Shown here: positions 1-12,670 of the stretch, piece by piece | Layout: the number at the start of each line of letters is the position of its first letter | Numbering within the stretch: the stretch's first letter is position 1 | Assembly (NCBI GenBank): GCA_013396755.1 | Contig: VWZF01002253.1 | Span: forward strand, 361,123 to 425,122 | Source: Sclerurus mexicanus | Taxonomy: Eukaryota; Chordata; Aves; Passeriformes; Furnariidae | Length of the DNA stretch: 64,000 bases | Direction: 5' to 3' | Translations under genes and position numbers: made by a program | Notes under the pieces: model-generated | What the model saw: the letters and a program-made list of their open reading frames with translations, nothing else | Database searches by the model: none | What the model was told of the DNA's origin: nothing

Positions 1-307
1 TCCTTGCCCTGACAAAGAGCTACACATTTCATTTCCCACTGATACACCAGCCAGCAATAATTGGGCTGCAATTTATTGTGAGCAGAATAAGAAGGACAGG
101 AGAAGAACTGCAGAACAGAACCTGCTCCTGCTTTGCCAAGGAACACGCCAGGCAGCCTCACACAGCTGGAATTATTGCCTTTCACCACCTCTAAGGAGGC
201 GCACTCTGAGGATGTGGGAATACAGAAATTCCCACCCAAAACCCTGCAGTGGGTCAGTGAATTCCGACACTGACACCATGTTATCTCTGTAGGATGGAGA
301 CATGATG
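1..307. other. Unannotated unique-looking DNA
   Basis: No gene, RNA or repeat is recognised here. A CR1 element begins at its right edge. Confidence 0.5.
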
Positions 308-743
308 TCAAATGTGTCCAAGGAAGGACAACAGACATGGGAAAGGGTCTGGAGCACAAACATGAGATGGGAGGGCTCAGTCTGGAGAAAAAAGACTCAG
401 AAGAGACCTTTGTGGTCCTACAACTCCCCAGCAAGAGGGTGGAGCCAGGTGGGACTCACTCTTTTTTCCCTAATAACAAGAACTAGGACAAGAGGAAACA
501 GCCTCAATATGCACCAGGAAAGGTTTAGGTTGGATATTGGGAAAAATTTCTTCACTGAAAAGGTTGTTAGTCCCTGGCACAGCTCCCAGGGCAGGGGTGG
601 AGTCCCCATCCCTGCAGGGATTTAACAGATAAGTAGATGTGGCACTTGGGGACATGGTTTAGTGGACCTGGTGGTGTTGGATTAATGGCTGGACTCAATG
701 ATCTTAGATGTGTTTTCCAGCCATAATCATCCTATGATTCTAC
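308..743 (+). repeat. CR1 LINE 3' fragment
   Basis: This copy shows the diagnostic order used for all CR1 calls in this window. First comes the C-terminal ORF2 remnant (gggtctggagcacaa, then the ggctcagtctggagaaa block). Then comes the 3' UTR block ttggatattgggaaaaattt, the cagggcaggggtggagtccc block, and a terminal cctatgattctac. It is 5'-truncated and has no intact reading frame. It belongs to the variety whose tail reads ggttggactcaatgatctta. Confidence 0.93.
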
Positions 744-2602
744 GGAAGTTGCCTGGACACAACCTGTCTGTCTGTGCCTTTATCTCTGTGTTTCACAAAC
801 AACTTCATCAGGCCAAGCCTGAAAGGTGAGAGGACGTGATCACACTCATGGGAAGAGACCTACTTAAGCTTGGTGAAAATCAGGCGATAACCAGAACTTG
901 ACTTATTCCACCATTTCCTTCTCTTGAAGCTGGGAGAGGCAAAGGAATTTAGGGCTTTGTAGCCCTCACAGCCACATATCCCGGAGCCATCTGCAACAGA
1001 GAGTTGGATAGGGATCTCTGCTGTGGAAGTCAGGAGCGTGCCTGACCTTCCAGGAACTCTGAATCAATCATCAAAGAGCACCAAGAGGCCATGGTTTGGC
1101 TCCAGGTGGAGAACAGGAGGGAAACCGGTGGCTGTTGGGAAATGGGAGTGGGGAAGACAAGACCAAAAGGAGAATACGGGAAGAAGGAACAGTCTCCAAG
1201 GTGGAGGGGAAATGTAAAGAGTATCTGCATCCCCACTGCCCAAATTGGGAGCTATTCCTCCTCTGGACAGAATAAAGTCAAACTGGCCAGGGCAAGGCTG
1301 TTTAATGCATCTGGAAACTGAATATCTTATAAATATGGATAATTAACACTGATTAATTGACCACAATATAGGATTTTGCTCAGGTTAGGTGAAAATAACT
1401 CCACAGGCTAATCCCAGCATAGGAGGACAGAGGGATTTTCCACCACATGAAATGGGGATTAGATTCAATTTCCAGGCATTTTAACATGCTGACAAGAGAA
1501 GACCAAGCTGAAAGAACCTGAATCCAATTCTTCTACATCCTGGAAAACTGTCCCATGCGTTTCGTGGGTCTTGATCCACATCTGTGTTCAAATTCCCATG
1601 TCAGCTCTGCCACATTCAGCCTCTGACACCACATTATACCAAATCCAGGGACAGGATCTATCCAGGATTCAACAGCTGCTGCCTCTTCCCGAGCCCTGTT
1701 TTCCTTTCATGGCTCATTGCAATAAGTTAGATTAGAACCACAGCTAATTGTTGTTGCTCTAGTAATTTACATGAGATGTTGTTACTGTTTGTACATCATG
1801 GAGATGGCATAATGACATGTTGTCTTTCCTAATTATATCAGCCAAATAATTCCCACTAAGTACTGTAATAGTATTTTAATTAATATTATTATCCCCATCT
1901 CTGTCACAAAGCTTAAAACTCTGGAGCTGGGAAACTATTTCTTTTGTTTCCTTTCGTACCTTCAGAAAAAGCTGAGCTTGACAGAAATCTGCAGGTCTTG
2001 GATCCTTTTTCCAAGCAAGAGAGAGCAGGAGCTGGGCTTGATTCTCACCTTTGCCGAGGGCAGAACCGTGGGCAGGTGAGTCTCTATTTTGATAACTCTG
2101 TGAAAAGGGGAGAGAATATTTAGATTTACTTCTCTTGTCTTCTGCAGATGGGATTTCAAAGAACTCCTGGCTTAGAAAGGGAGACTTTAGTGAACAGGAA
2201 TTAGCCAGCAAATGGTTTTGTGCTTCAGGCCTAGGTTCACTTCTACTTAGGTGTTTAAATTAGCAGTTAGCTATTAGTGATTAGTTAAATTAAGATTCAG
2301 ATACCAAGTAAAGGCAAGCAGGAAAGCATCTCTGGAGGTGACCTTGAGCTTTAACTTGCTGTTTTCCCTTAATTTAAATAGGCTTTAAATTTATTCTATG
2401 GCACAATTCAGTGTCTAAAGCCTGGTGGGATGAAGTGGAGATCTCAGGGGCTTTCAGACTGTGCTGCAGGACCCATCCACATGTGCATTTTTGGCCCCAG
2501 GGATACTCAGATAGTATTTGTGTTCCTGTGCTGGGAACCCCATTGATGTCAGACCAACCTGTCTTTCTAGACAGAAACTGTGTGATTGAACTGCTCAGAC
2601 AT
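744..2602. other. Unannotated unique-looking DNA
   Basis: It is AT-rich in 1320-1380 and 1720-1900. Open frames of up to 111 codons occur but none has a recognisable domain. Nothing else is seen. Confidence 0.5.
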
Positions 2603-2710
2603 GGATGAGCAACCTCGTCTAGTGGAAAGTGTCCCTGGCCTTGGTAGTGGGGTGAAATGAGGTGATCTTGAAGGTCCCTTCCAAGCCAAACCATCCTGTG
2701 ATTATGATTC
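2603..2710 (+). repeat. CR1 3' tail, short
   Basis: Only about 108 bp of tail survive: gagcaacctcgtctagtgg, then gatcttgaaggtcccttcc, then a degenerate gtgattatgattc end. It abuts, tail to tail, the next CR1 on the opposite strand. Confidence 0.88.
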
Positions 2711-3214
2711 ACAGAATTACAGACTGGGTCAGGCTGGAAGAGTCATCTGGTCCAACTCCCCTGTTCAAGCAGGGTCATCCCAGAGCACATGGAACAGGAT
2801 TGAATCCAGATGGTTCTGGAATATTCCCAATGAAGGAGACTCCACACCCTTTCTGGGCAACCTGTTCCAGTGCTTGGTCACTTGCACATTAAAATTCTTC
2901 CTCATGTCCAGGTGGAACTTCCCAGGCATCAGTTCCTGCCTCTTCCTCTTGTCCCATCGCTGGGCACTCCCGAGGAGAGCCTGGTCCATGCTCTGTCCCC
3001 TCCCTGCAGGCACTGACAGACATGGGTGAGTCCCCTCTCAGTGTCTCCTCTGGAGGCTGAACAGCCCCAGCTCCCTCAGCCTTTCCTGGTCACAGAGATG
3101 CCCCAGTCCCTTCATCATTGTCTTCCCCCTCTGCTGGACCCGCTCCAGGAGCTCCACATCTCTCTTGTCCTGAGGAGCCCAGATCTGGACACAGCACTGC
3201 AGATGAGGCCCCAC
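2709..3214 (-). repeat. CR1 LINE 3' fragment, other subfamily
   Basis: Read on the minus strand it ends in a degenerate tail at 2709. It contains the blocks read on plus as agagtcatctggtccaac, gtcatcccagagcacatgg and gagcctggtccatgctctg. The same rarer subfamily recurs at 44792-45167. It reaches the ORF2 C-terminus (gctgaacagccccagctccc) and is truncated near 3214. Confidence 0.9.
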
Positions 3215-5599
3215 TAAATTCTCTGGTTACTGCTCTGGGACTCACTGATATAATTCAGAAGTGACTGGGGTGGCATCAAAACCAGAAGGGAAGAGGGAAC
3301 CCAAGCTGATGCCACTGGATATCCTGAGTGCTGAGGTTGCCGTGACTCACATGGTGGGAATTCAATCACCAAGTGATGGGAACAGCCACGGGAGCTTGGC
3401 TGCTCACAGCTCTGCAAGTGTTTGCTTCAGGAAAAGGTGGCAATAGTTTTGCCATGGTGTGAGCGTTGCAAGAAGTGCAGGGGACAGTTTGTGCTCAGAG
3501 AAGTTGTACTTTGGGGGTGAAGTCTCCCGTGGTCCTTTAAGGGGGTCCTGGAACCAGCTGGATTTTTGTGACCTTCAATTTGCAAAGGTCTAGGATGAAA
3601 GTGCCTTGTCACCTCTAAAATAAGGATACACGCGCGCTGAGAAAGGGAGGTAGAGCTGAAATAAGGATGAGCTGAGGCAGGAGCTGGTGAGAAGAGCAAA
3701 AACAGGAACAAATTTGGCATAATGGAGCAGCTTCATGCCTTGGTTGACACAGCTGCTAATTTGGGGATCACCCCTGGGGTCAAGAGATCACAGAGCAGGT
3801 CACCAAGGTGTGGGGGATGTAGATGATTGCAGAGCGAAGAGAAGCCAAAAGTCCCTGAGGCACCGGCCTGTGCTTGAGGAGCTAATGGGCATCTCAGCTC
3901 TAATGTGGAGGTCACAGCAAGCCTGATGCTTTGTAGAGCTTCTTTGCATTCTTCTCAGCCTACCAGGAGCTGAAAGAGGGTAAGTCTTTGTGCTAAACCC
4001 TGGTCAGATCCTAAACACATCAGTGTTATCATCACTGATCCAGCAAAGGCACAGTTGGCTCCGTTGGAAAAACCGGTTGAACATCACAAGTGGTTTCTAA
4101 CTGGCAAGCCCAAACCCAGTGCAAGGTGAACATAGTAAAGTTGTATAAAATCCTATTTCAGAAGTTCTTCCATCTGGTATAAATATTATGTTAAACAGAA
4201 TTGGGCCTTTTGGTGCGAGGGAATCAAAAAATGTCACTTCCATTTGACTATTTCTAGGATTACTGGAAGGGAGTCTTAGAGTGATCACACTGATGGGGGC
4301 ACACATCCCACACTGAAACACATCTCTTGCCACCCAGAAATACGTATTCCCTGAGAGTCTAAGCCATACTCTGTGGCTCTTCTTCCCTCTCTACCAGAAC
4401 TGGACAGACAATGAGTTTTCTGTTTGCTTAGAATCCTTTTTTCACTTGGTTTTGACTCTGCCTGGAAGACAACCAGGTAGGGGGCAAGGTATCCTACAAT
4501 ATTTCGAAACCAAAAGCTTGGGTTAAACTGAAACATTTCATTTAACTAAAGCAGAAATGGGTTCCTCTGATTTCTACTTTTAAATTTCATTCCATATGAT
4601 TTAACAGAATATACAGTCAGTGGGAGGGACAAAATAAAAACAAAAGTCATCTGGAAATGAAGAATTAAAGTGTTATCTGCTGGAAAGGTCAGAGAGGAAG
4701 TTTCAGCTCTACTGGAACATTTTGCTCTTCTTTTTTTTTTTTCAGTTTCCCAAGAGATATTTAATCAAAATGCACAAAATGTTCCTCCATCAATGAATCA
4801 GCAGGCCAGTTCTAAACCATCTACTTAACACATTCTACTTTCACACATCGACACCGGAGCTCTGGTCATGTCCCAGAAGGAGACAACAACTTGTTTCTGA
4901 CTGGGGGGCACAGCCCAAGCGCTTTGATGGAGGACATCGCTCAGGTCCTTCCTCGTTCTTTTTTAACACCCTAAAATCTCTAACACTTTTCTCTGTGGTC
5001 CTTGGGGATCTTTAATTCAAGCAGAATTCTTCAAGCTCCTCAAAAACATCATGGGCCATCACAGGAATTATGCTGCAGTTCAAAAAAAACTTATTTAAAA
5101 GCCTTGCATATTGCTGACAAAAATAACTGCTTTTCTTTTGCTTTTAAATCACATAATTCAAGGTGTTTATGGAATAAATTGAACCTCATTAAATTTCCAG
5201 CTAAGGAGGTGGAAAAAAGAAGAGCTTTGCTGAGGTTCCACTCTCTGCAAAAGCTGAGAATACATCTCAAAGGTGAACAACAGGACTTGACTTTAGAGAA
5301 AGAAGAGAACAATTGGATGGGTTTTAGGGGTCGCAGATTTCAGCTGAGCTGAGTTAACTCAGGTTTATTCATTTGTGATGTTTTCTAATGACTGGTATAA
5401 CAGACACAGATTCAGGAGACCCATTATCAGTCTTCAGAGATACAAAGCACTTTCCCTTAAGTTGTCCAGGCATTAAGTTTTTCATTTCCTCAGCCAGGAA
5501 ATCAATCAGCAACTGATTTCCATCAGGTTGCCCTGAACAGGGATCTACGGATCTGTCACCTGTATGGGAATGTCCCAGATATGATGATGTTCACACCTC
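3215..5599. other. Unannotated unique-looking DNA
   Basis: A 14-bp T-run lies near 4730. The open frame 5002-5352 (116 codons) is unrecognised and AT-rich, and is probably fortuitous. I see no exon or RNA gene. Confidence 0.45.
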
Positions 5600-5930
5600 T
5601 TAGAATCATGGAATTATTTATGTTGAAAAGCCTTTAAGATCATCAAGTCCAACTGTTAACCCAGTGAGTTCAGTACTAAACCTTGTCTCCCAGTGCCACA
5701 TCTGCATGTTTTTAAATACCTCCAGAGGTTGTGCCTCCACCACTGCCTTTGGAATTCTGTGCCAGGGCTTGACAACCCTTTTAGGCCAAGTAATTTTTAT
5801 CTAATATTCGACCTAAACCTCCCTTGGCAAAACTCAAGCATCGTTTCCTCTGGTCCTATTGCTTGATACTTCGGAGGAGAGAGCAACCTCCACCTGGCTC
5901 CAACCTCCTGTCATGGAGTTGTAGAAAAGA
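5600..5930 (-). repeat. CR1 LINE 3' fragment, old
   Basis: The minus-strand copy starts at tagaatcatggaatta and runs through atcatcaagtccaactg and aatattcgacctaaacctcc to the gagttgtagaaaag block. Many substitutions suggest an old insertion. Confidence 0.9.
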
Positions 5931-8340
5931 AAAAAAAACAATCCGACAAAACCTAATGTTGTTTAGGAGTTGAAACCAGCTGGAAACCTTTCCTGGAAGA
6001 CAGCTGGGATTAATCCACTCTGTTTTATAGGGAAGAATTACAGTCAGACTGTGCCATCCTAACTGGAGTTAGGGTCAGAGAAGAGCTCCAAGCCTTCAAA
6101 TTTTCTTGTGCTGAATGACTGGTGGATCACAGCTGATAACAGGAATCCTTTGGGGAGGAAATGTGCTTTTTTTAACCTGTAGACTGTTTCTTCTGTCTAA
6201 GCCTATAGTGCAGTCCTAGCTAGGTCGTGCTTTTTGCCCACATCCTGACCCTGTGTCCAAAAAAAAAAACCCCAAGGGGAAGGCACCCCCTTTCTTCAAC
6301 CCCATACTCTGCTTTCCGGAGGCAGGGAAATAGGGATATACACTCTGGAAGTCGTGGTGTAGGCAACCACAAGTGAGGCTGGACTGCCCTGCAGCACAAT
6401 CTGACGAGGATGCTGTTGAAACAGAATCCCTGGAGATGCTTTTAATGTGAGAACAGCAAAATCCTTCTGGAAGAAATCTTGGTTGGGAGCCAGGATACAC
6501 ACACTGTGCTCCAAGTGTTGCTCCTGCAGCAGGAGAGGAACAACAAAACGCCTGCTTTGAGGAATTGCCTTATGTTTTCCAATGGGCTTTTGTTTGACCT
6601 TTACTTTTAATCCTCTACTTTCAATCCGCACTTGTCCAAGCAGGGAATGGCTTTGCTGCTCTGTGGGGTTTCTGGGGAAGATGAGTTTCACCATAACTAC
6701 CTTTCCAATCTCTTTGGGAAACACAAGGGCAGGTCAGCACAGGCGAGGCTCAGTCCCTGGTGGGAGCGAAGCAGTGACCTCAATTATGCCAATTTATAGC
6801 CTTTGAACAGCTGCTTCAGGATCCTTGGCACCATCTGGGTTGTGCAAAGTTTGCAGGGCTGTCAGAACTGATTGTTCTCCATCCAAACCAACGTGTAGAT
6901 TCCACACACCCCTCCAGGTGTCAAAACGTTAACGTGCTTCTCTACCACCATATTCAATTAATTTTTAGCTTGTTATTTGCTACTTTACTCACTCTCAGAG
7001 AAACAAACAGATTCTCCAGGAGGAGAGGTCCAAGTTCTTCTTCCACCTCAACATTGCCCCCCATATAAAGCTGTTCCCTCAGCCCTCCATGACAAACACA
7101 GATGGCCCTGTCACCCCCAGCCAGATCAGGAGAAACAAGGCCTTTGCATCTGTCTCTGTGTAAAACACCTCAAACTGAGGAGGTTTACATGTGTCACCTC
7201 TCCCAGTGTGGGAGAGGCCAAACTCCTGCTCCTGTCAGCGTGGAGGTTCTGGAGGTGTTTCTGTCTCTGCCACATTTGGACTCATGACCCAGGAAAGTCT
7301 GTGCCATCTGGAAGGACATCTGCCTCATGCAGGAGTTAGATGGAGAGGGAGACACACACACAAAAATCTGCATCCAAATAAAGAAAGAAAAGCCCCATTC
7401 CTGCTGTTGATGGAATTGCCATAAGGAATGTGCAAAAGCTTCAGCAAGATATATAATTATGTGCAAGAACTTTTAAGAGGGGGCACCATCAGGAACTTAA
7501 CTCATGTGGAAGTGTGATTTGGAAGTTTTTAAACATATTAAACAAGCAGGTGGACATGCCCTTATTCAGAGGGAACTTTAACCTGATTTATTTTAGTTTA
7601 AGTCCCTTTTAGTCTGAGCTGAGAAGGGTTGAGTTGAACCCATTAAATTTGTGAACACGGTGGTCAAATAAAACAATAAAATAATTTTTTTGTTCCAACC
7701 TGAGATCTGAACTGGGTCCTAATTGAAAGCCAGACCATGCAGAATCACAGGAGAGCCTGTGAAAGGTATTCCTGATGTCTGGAATTCTATGGGTTAATGA
7801 ATCTGTTGTTTCCCAAATTTAAGCATCCAAGGTATAAAATCAATGCAGAGCCACTGAAATCTAGGTAATTTGTTCTGGGTTTTATTAAAATTTTACCTAG
7901 AAGTAATAATGATTAATAGATTGTTTAATACATATTTCACCAGTTGCTCCTGAATTCAATCAACTTCTTATAACCATGGAGAATAATTGAATACACTTGT
8001 TACTCCTGTGTTCATAATATTCCCATTGTTGTAATTGGGTCACTACAGTGCTTGGATAAAAGCAGGTTTTAAAAATAAGCTGTATTCCACTCGGTGAAAG
8101 GGAAATCATGACATCAAACCTCAGCACAATGGGCTCGTTAACAGTTAAATAAACAACCTGCATGTCATGCTGCTGCCCAATATTTGCATAAGGATGTAAG
8201 AAATTACTTATTGGGTGAGACCTCTAGTCCTTCTAGCACAGGATTCCCTGTCCAGAAATGGAATTGGGAACTGGGGGGGGAGTGGGGGGTGAAAAACCTT
8301 GGATATTTTCTGCAGTCTGTTGTTCCCTTGTTAATCTTCT
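5931..8340. other. Unannotated unique-looking DNA
   Basis: Short A-runs lie near 5930 and 6260. Frames of 120 codons (6977-7339, +) and 142 codons (6296-6724, -) show no domain, signal peptide or splice context that I recognise. An octo-G run lies at about 8273. Confidence 0.45.
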
Positions 8341-8553
8341 GGGAATATTTTACAAAATATCATAAACCACGGGACTGGAGAGGAGATTCTTTCACGGCTG
8401 AAATCTGTTTAAAGGGAAAAGTAGGACTGAATGGTCATTTTTCAGGATAACTGTGAGTTAAAACTCCAGAAAGGTATCCTGGAGTTGTTATTGGGAGTAA
8501 ACTGAAATCCATCGGGTTTTGTGCCAAAAGTGCTGACAAAATATTGGGCATCA
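8341..8553 (+). repeat. Left arm of imperfect inverted duplication
   Basis: The reverse complement of this arm matches 9012-9209 at many collinear blocks. One is tgctgacaaaatattgggca, which pairs with tgcccaatattttgtcagca at 9014. Another is gtaggactgaatggtca, which pairs with tgaccattcagtcctac. The aatattcc outer ends also match. The arms differ by scattered substitutions and small gaps. Confidence 0.85.
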
Positions 8554-9011
8554 TAAGGCTGGATGTTGTATTAGAGGAGGTAAAAGGGTCAATTCCATTT
8601 TATACCTCTTTTGAGGTTGCCTTTAAAATTTTACTCTGGTGCCATGGACAGCAGGAGTCCTGTGTTCTGTCTGCTGGATTAAGAAGCAATTTGGCCTGTT
8701 TTCTGTTCTCCTCATTTTGTTGAAACCCAGTCCCCTTTTGGTTAATGATTTTGTAATCCTCAGCCTTATCCTCCACCTCCCCAGATTTCTTCCCTCCAGA
8801 TCGAAGGGTCTGTGCAACCTTGTCAGTCTCTCCTCTAAAGGCAAATATTCCAGCCCCTTAATTATCTTATTTGTTTTACCTGGATTTTCTCTTACCCCAG
8901 CTAAGTCTTATCTGGGAATCAAAGACCAGATCACCCAATATGTGAGTGCATCAAAATTCTGTGTAAGAATAAAATCCCTCCCACTGTCTTGTTTCCCAAA
9001 ACATTCCTGGT
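8554..9011. repeat. Spacer of the inverted duplication, partly CR1/L3-like
   Basis: The roughly 458-bp spacer contains caaccttgtcagtctctcct and attccagccccttaattatc. These resemble the minus strand of an ancient CR1/L3-type ORF2 C-terminus. The resemblance is by eye and weak. Confidence 0.4.
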
Positions 9012-9209
9012 GATGCCCAATATTTTGTCAGCACTGCTGGCACAAAAAGCCAGGGATTTCAGGGTAGTCCAGGATATCCTTCCTGAGTTTTCACTGACAG
9101 TTTTCCTGAAAAGTGACCATTCAGTCCTACTTTTCCTTTTAAACAGATCTCAGCCCATGAAAGAATCTCTTCTCCAATCCCATGGGATACAATATTTCTT
9201 AATATTCCT
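9012..9209 (-). repeat. Right arm of imperfect inverted duplication
   Basis: This is the inverted partner of 8341-8553. If transcribed, the region could fold into a long imperfect hairpin with a spacer of about 460 nt. The arms could also be two diverged copies of one old repeat inserted in opposite orientation. Confidence 0.85.
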
Positions 9210-9423
9210 TTGGGTGAAAGCTTTTTGACAGTCCAAACATATTTTTTCCATGTTGGCTCTTTCCCAGTTGTCCCTATTTACCAAACATTTACTGGTCTCA
9301 TTCTTTACTGGAGACCAAGACATAAAGAATCTGATGTTTGTTATCCCAGCTTTGGTACATGGGAATTGGATGAGTTGTTTCAATCCCCTGAAACTGTAGC
9401 TATTTGTACACCAAATAGCTATG

Positions 9424-9499
9424 CTATTCTATTCTATTCTATTCTATTCTATTCTATTCTATTCTATTCTATTCTATTCTATTCTATTCTATTCTATTC
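9424..9499. repeat. Microsatellite (CTATT)n
   Basis: About 15 uninterrupted copies of a 5-bp ATTCT/CTATT unit are present. The perfect purity suggests recent, likely polymorphic, expansion. Confidence 0.98.
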
Positions 9500-9680
9500 C
9501 TGTATTACATTATGCCATATTATCTTGTGTTACATTAGACCATATCATATTACAACATATAATTTAATATATTAATTGCATTATATTGTATTATATTGCA
9601 TTACACTGTATTATATTTGTTATATACACCAAATATTTACTCTACTATATATATTTATTTTATTATATTATATATTCAAC
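9500..9680. repeat. AT-rich cryptic simple repeat
   Basis: It is dominated by ATTAT, TATAT and GCATTA variants directly beside the pure ATTCT array. It is probably decayed microsatellite sequence. Confidence 0.75.
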
Positions 9681-10234
9681 CAAAATGTCAGATATGAATT
9701 CCTTCAAGACTCTAACCCAGAACATCAAATCTTTGGCGAACAATCATAAAACTGGTGATTAAACTGTTTTGAGTGAACATGGGCATCTCTTCATTTCAGT
9801 ACCAAAGAGTTCCAAATAAAAATAAATTTTTGGAAGGTTAAATATCTTTACAGAATGAAGTTGAATTTAGCAGGTGTTTTCACCAAAAAATTGCAAAACA
9901 TTAATGTGGCAATGTGCTTTAAATGTCAGTGTATTTCCCCTTTTATATTTTCTAAATGTAATTTTTCATTTTGAGAATGCCAAACTGCTTTGTTTTGACA
10001 TTTTAGCTAAGTGAAACCTTTTCACCTCTAATTTCAAAATAGCATTTTTTCATTTTGGAAAAATTGTCCTCGGTATTAAAAAAAAGGTCGATCTTTTTAT
10101 AGCTGAGCTAACTTGAAGAAGCATTTCCTTCTGAGTCAAAGGGAACAGTTTAGGTCTATCTCATACTTTGTTTCACTTTTATTTTTCTCCCCCTTGGGAA
10201 GGAGTAGAGGTAATGGAGGGGATTTTGTTTTCCA
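9681..10234. other. AT-rich unannotated DNA
   Basis: From about 9880 to 10080 there are many cattttg/aaaatg words (ttttcattttgagaatgcc and similar). They have the look of a very old interspersed repeat, but I cannot name it. Confidence 0.4.
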
Positions 10235-10421
10235 CCCATCCAACCTGGCCTCGGACACCTCCGGGTTGGGGCATCCACAGCTTCTCTGGGCAACGCCAGG
10301 GCCTTCCCACCCTCACAGGGAAGAATTTCTTTCCAATATCCAGTTTAAGCTACTCATTCCCACATGTCCTCTTATGCCCTTGTCAATAGTCCTTCTCCAT
10401 CTTTCCTGTAGGTCCCTTCTG
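10235..10421 (-). repeat. CR1 internal 3' UTR fragment
   Basis: The plus-strand text carries acccatccaacctggcctc, cagcttctctgggcaac and ccctcacagggaagaattt. The terminal tail octamers are missing, so the element is truncated at both ends. Confidence 0.88.
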
Positions 10422-11134
10422 GGCAACCTGCTTCAGTTCCTCACCACCCAAGAGGACCTAACTCTTCTTGACATAATTCTTTTTGAGATTGCCAAGAGGA
10501 GAATGGCACCCAAAGCCTAATTAGTGGGTCATTATGGCTCCAGACATCAATTAGGGCTGAAACAGGGCTGGCTGGAGGAGTGTCAGGATCTTCCTTTCTC
10601 ACCTACCCCCGTTTCTGGCCCTCTGTCAGTGCAGATGAAGTGCTGGCAGCTGAAGGGCTTCCCATTGTGGATCCAGCTCACCCTCTTAATTTTCTCTTTC
10701 CACATCATTCATGGGATTGTAGCCATAAAACCTCTATTATTTAGCTTCCTAGTGACTGTGTAAGCTTCTCAGAGTAGCTAAAATGTAGTTCATCATTCTT
10801 TTTTAGGAGTTTCAACAGGCAGGAATTTTAACGAGACAGAAGGTTCCTCTATTTGTGAAACTGGACTGGTTGTAGGCCTTGGAATTGTTCCAGAAGATGT
10901 GATGTTGTGCCAAAAACCAAGGGTCAACAAGAGGACAAGATGAGGAAGAGGAAGAAAATGGGAAGAAGACAAGCACCAGGGGTCATTATGGGACCTCTGA
11001 CTTAAATTTGAGAGTTCAAGGGTGGAACTGTGGGTGGAATGTTTTGGACGTGGGTATGAGAGATGAGGTCATGCCTGAATTTGTAATTAGAGGGCAGAAC
11101 AAAAGCTTAAAACCCGTGCACAATTCTGGATTGT
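10422..11134. other. Unannotated DNA
   Basis: It is purine-rich around 10910-10980. No gene or repeat is recognised. Confidence 0.45.
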
Positions 11135-11998
11135 GCTGGTTTGAAGGTAAACCAGCAGGAGAAATGAACCCAACTCAAGGGAGATTACAAGTCAGAGTTA
11201 AAATTTACTAAAAAAAGATTACAGTAAATACAATGAGGGAGAGAAAAACCTGCTTTAACTCACAGAAACAGATGCACAACCCAGCACCCCGGGCCACAAA
11301 CAGAGCGGTGCTCATCAGCCCCTGTGCCAAGCGTCACGTGGACCCCCTGAATGCAAAGTAAAAGAAAAGGAAAGACCTGTTGGTGAAGATGATGGTCACA
11401 GTCTGGTCAAGAGTGGCAGTCGCAGTCCTGTAGAGGTTCTTGTCCTTCTCTGGATCCGTCAAGTGGTGTCCAAAGTCCCCAAACCCCAAGATTGCACATG
11501 CTCAGGTTCAGGTGGGAATGCCCAGAACCTCCTCCAGGGCGAGGAGTTTCACACCGGGCGATTTCCTCTGTGAGTCACGGGATACTTTTGGACTCCTTGA
11601 CGGCCCATGAGCAGACGTGACCCCTCAGGCTGGGTGTGAAGGTGCTGATGCCTCCCCAGAAGGGAGTTATCATGGCTGAGTCATTGGTATGAAGACAGAA
11701 ACACTTCTATGTCTCACAGGGTTCTTTAACACCCAGCTTGTAGCCTGAGGGGTCAGGTGTGCCCTGGGCAGCTGCTTCCAACAATCCATTAACAGTCCAT
11801 CAGAAATTATACGAAGGGTGTAGAACGCACAGTTTTGGTTACACCCACGCAGTGATAAACTGGTCCCAGTTGCTGTGACTGGGACATGAATGTATTTCCT
11901 GTGCATCCCGCTGCCATAATATGCAATAAAGAGTGCTCTTGCTTTCTAACACTCAAAAAGAGCTTCAGAGAGTTATTTTTCCAGCTTTTCAGCATCAT
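11135..11998 (+). mobile_element. Probable solo LTR of an endogenous retrovirus
   Basis: The block opens with a TG dinucleotide in tgtgctggtttgaaggtaaa, which resembles the start of LTRs that I recall from passerine ERVs. It has an LTR-like end: a polyadenylation signal aataaa at 11925-11930, followed by a T-rich, U5-like stretch. No gag, pol or env frame flanks it, so a solo LTR is the simplest reading. The right boundary is uncertain because I could not find a clean CA end with a 4-6 bp target duplication. The family assignment rests on memory of the terminus. Confidence 0.55.
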
Positions 11999-12408
11999 AG
12001 TAATGGCACATCAGGGAATCTGTGGGTTCAATCAGCTGTCGAGGTGCTCAGGGAGCAACTGCTCCTCCTCCCTCACCTCCCTGACCCCATTTCCTGATCC
12101 TCTGCTCCATCACTGATTGCAGAGTGGGCTGTCCATTAACTGGGAATGTCTCTCCTATTGTATTTTGACTATCACATGCCTCCTACTCCCACCTGACTCA
12201 TTCCCAAAGGCAGCTGGAATCTGTGCCAGTGCTGCATTTCCGGAGGGGATGGACCCTCATTGCAAAGCTTCTCCATGGAGGTGAGACAAAGAGGAAAGTT
12301 GGGAGAAGAAAGGGCTGATTTGCTTCTCTTTGCCTTCAGTTAAGGGACAAAACATCAGAGGGATTGTTGAAAGGTGTAATTACAGGAATGTGTTAGGCAG
12401 GAAGAGGT

Positions 12409-12410
<2 letters not shown>
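11999..12410. other. Unannotated DNA
   Basis: It is mixed-composition sequence with a C/T-rich patch at 12055-12115. No gene is seen. Confidence 0.45.
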
Positions 12411-12456
<46 letters not shown>

Positions 12457-12483
12457 TAATTTTTTTGTATAANTTTTTTTTTT
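12411..12483. repeat. Poly(T) tract with ambiguous base
   Basis: Forty consecutive T (12411-12450) are followed by a short A/T segment, one N (12473) and another T-run. Avian CR1 does not leave poly(A) tails, so this is either a plain homopolymer expansion or the tail of a minus-strand retrocopy. No retrocopy body was recognised. Confidence 0.95.
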
Positions 12484-12670
12484 CTGGAAAACATACACTT
12501 TGGAAGTACAAACCTCCAGTAATCCCTGATGGAATGAACTTCCTGCAATGCCTTCTAAAGGAAAGCAATGAAACAGTTGCAGAGGCAGCCAAATGTGCCC
12601 AGAGCTGGGTTTCTATCACCTGACTTTAGATCTCAGCTCAGCACAAGAGACTTTCCTGTTTTAATAAATA

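Noticed and set aside
12411..12483. Poly(A) tail of a processed pseudogene on minus
   Set aside because: No cDNA-like body lies on the expected side. A plain homopolymer is enough.
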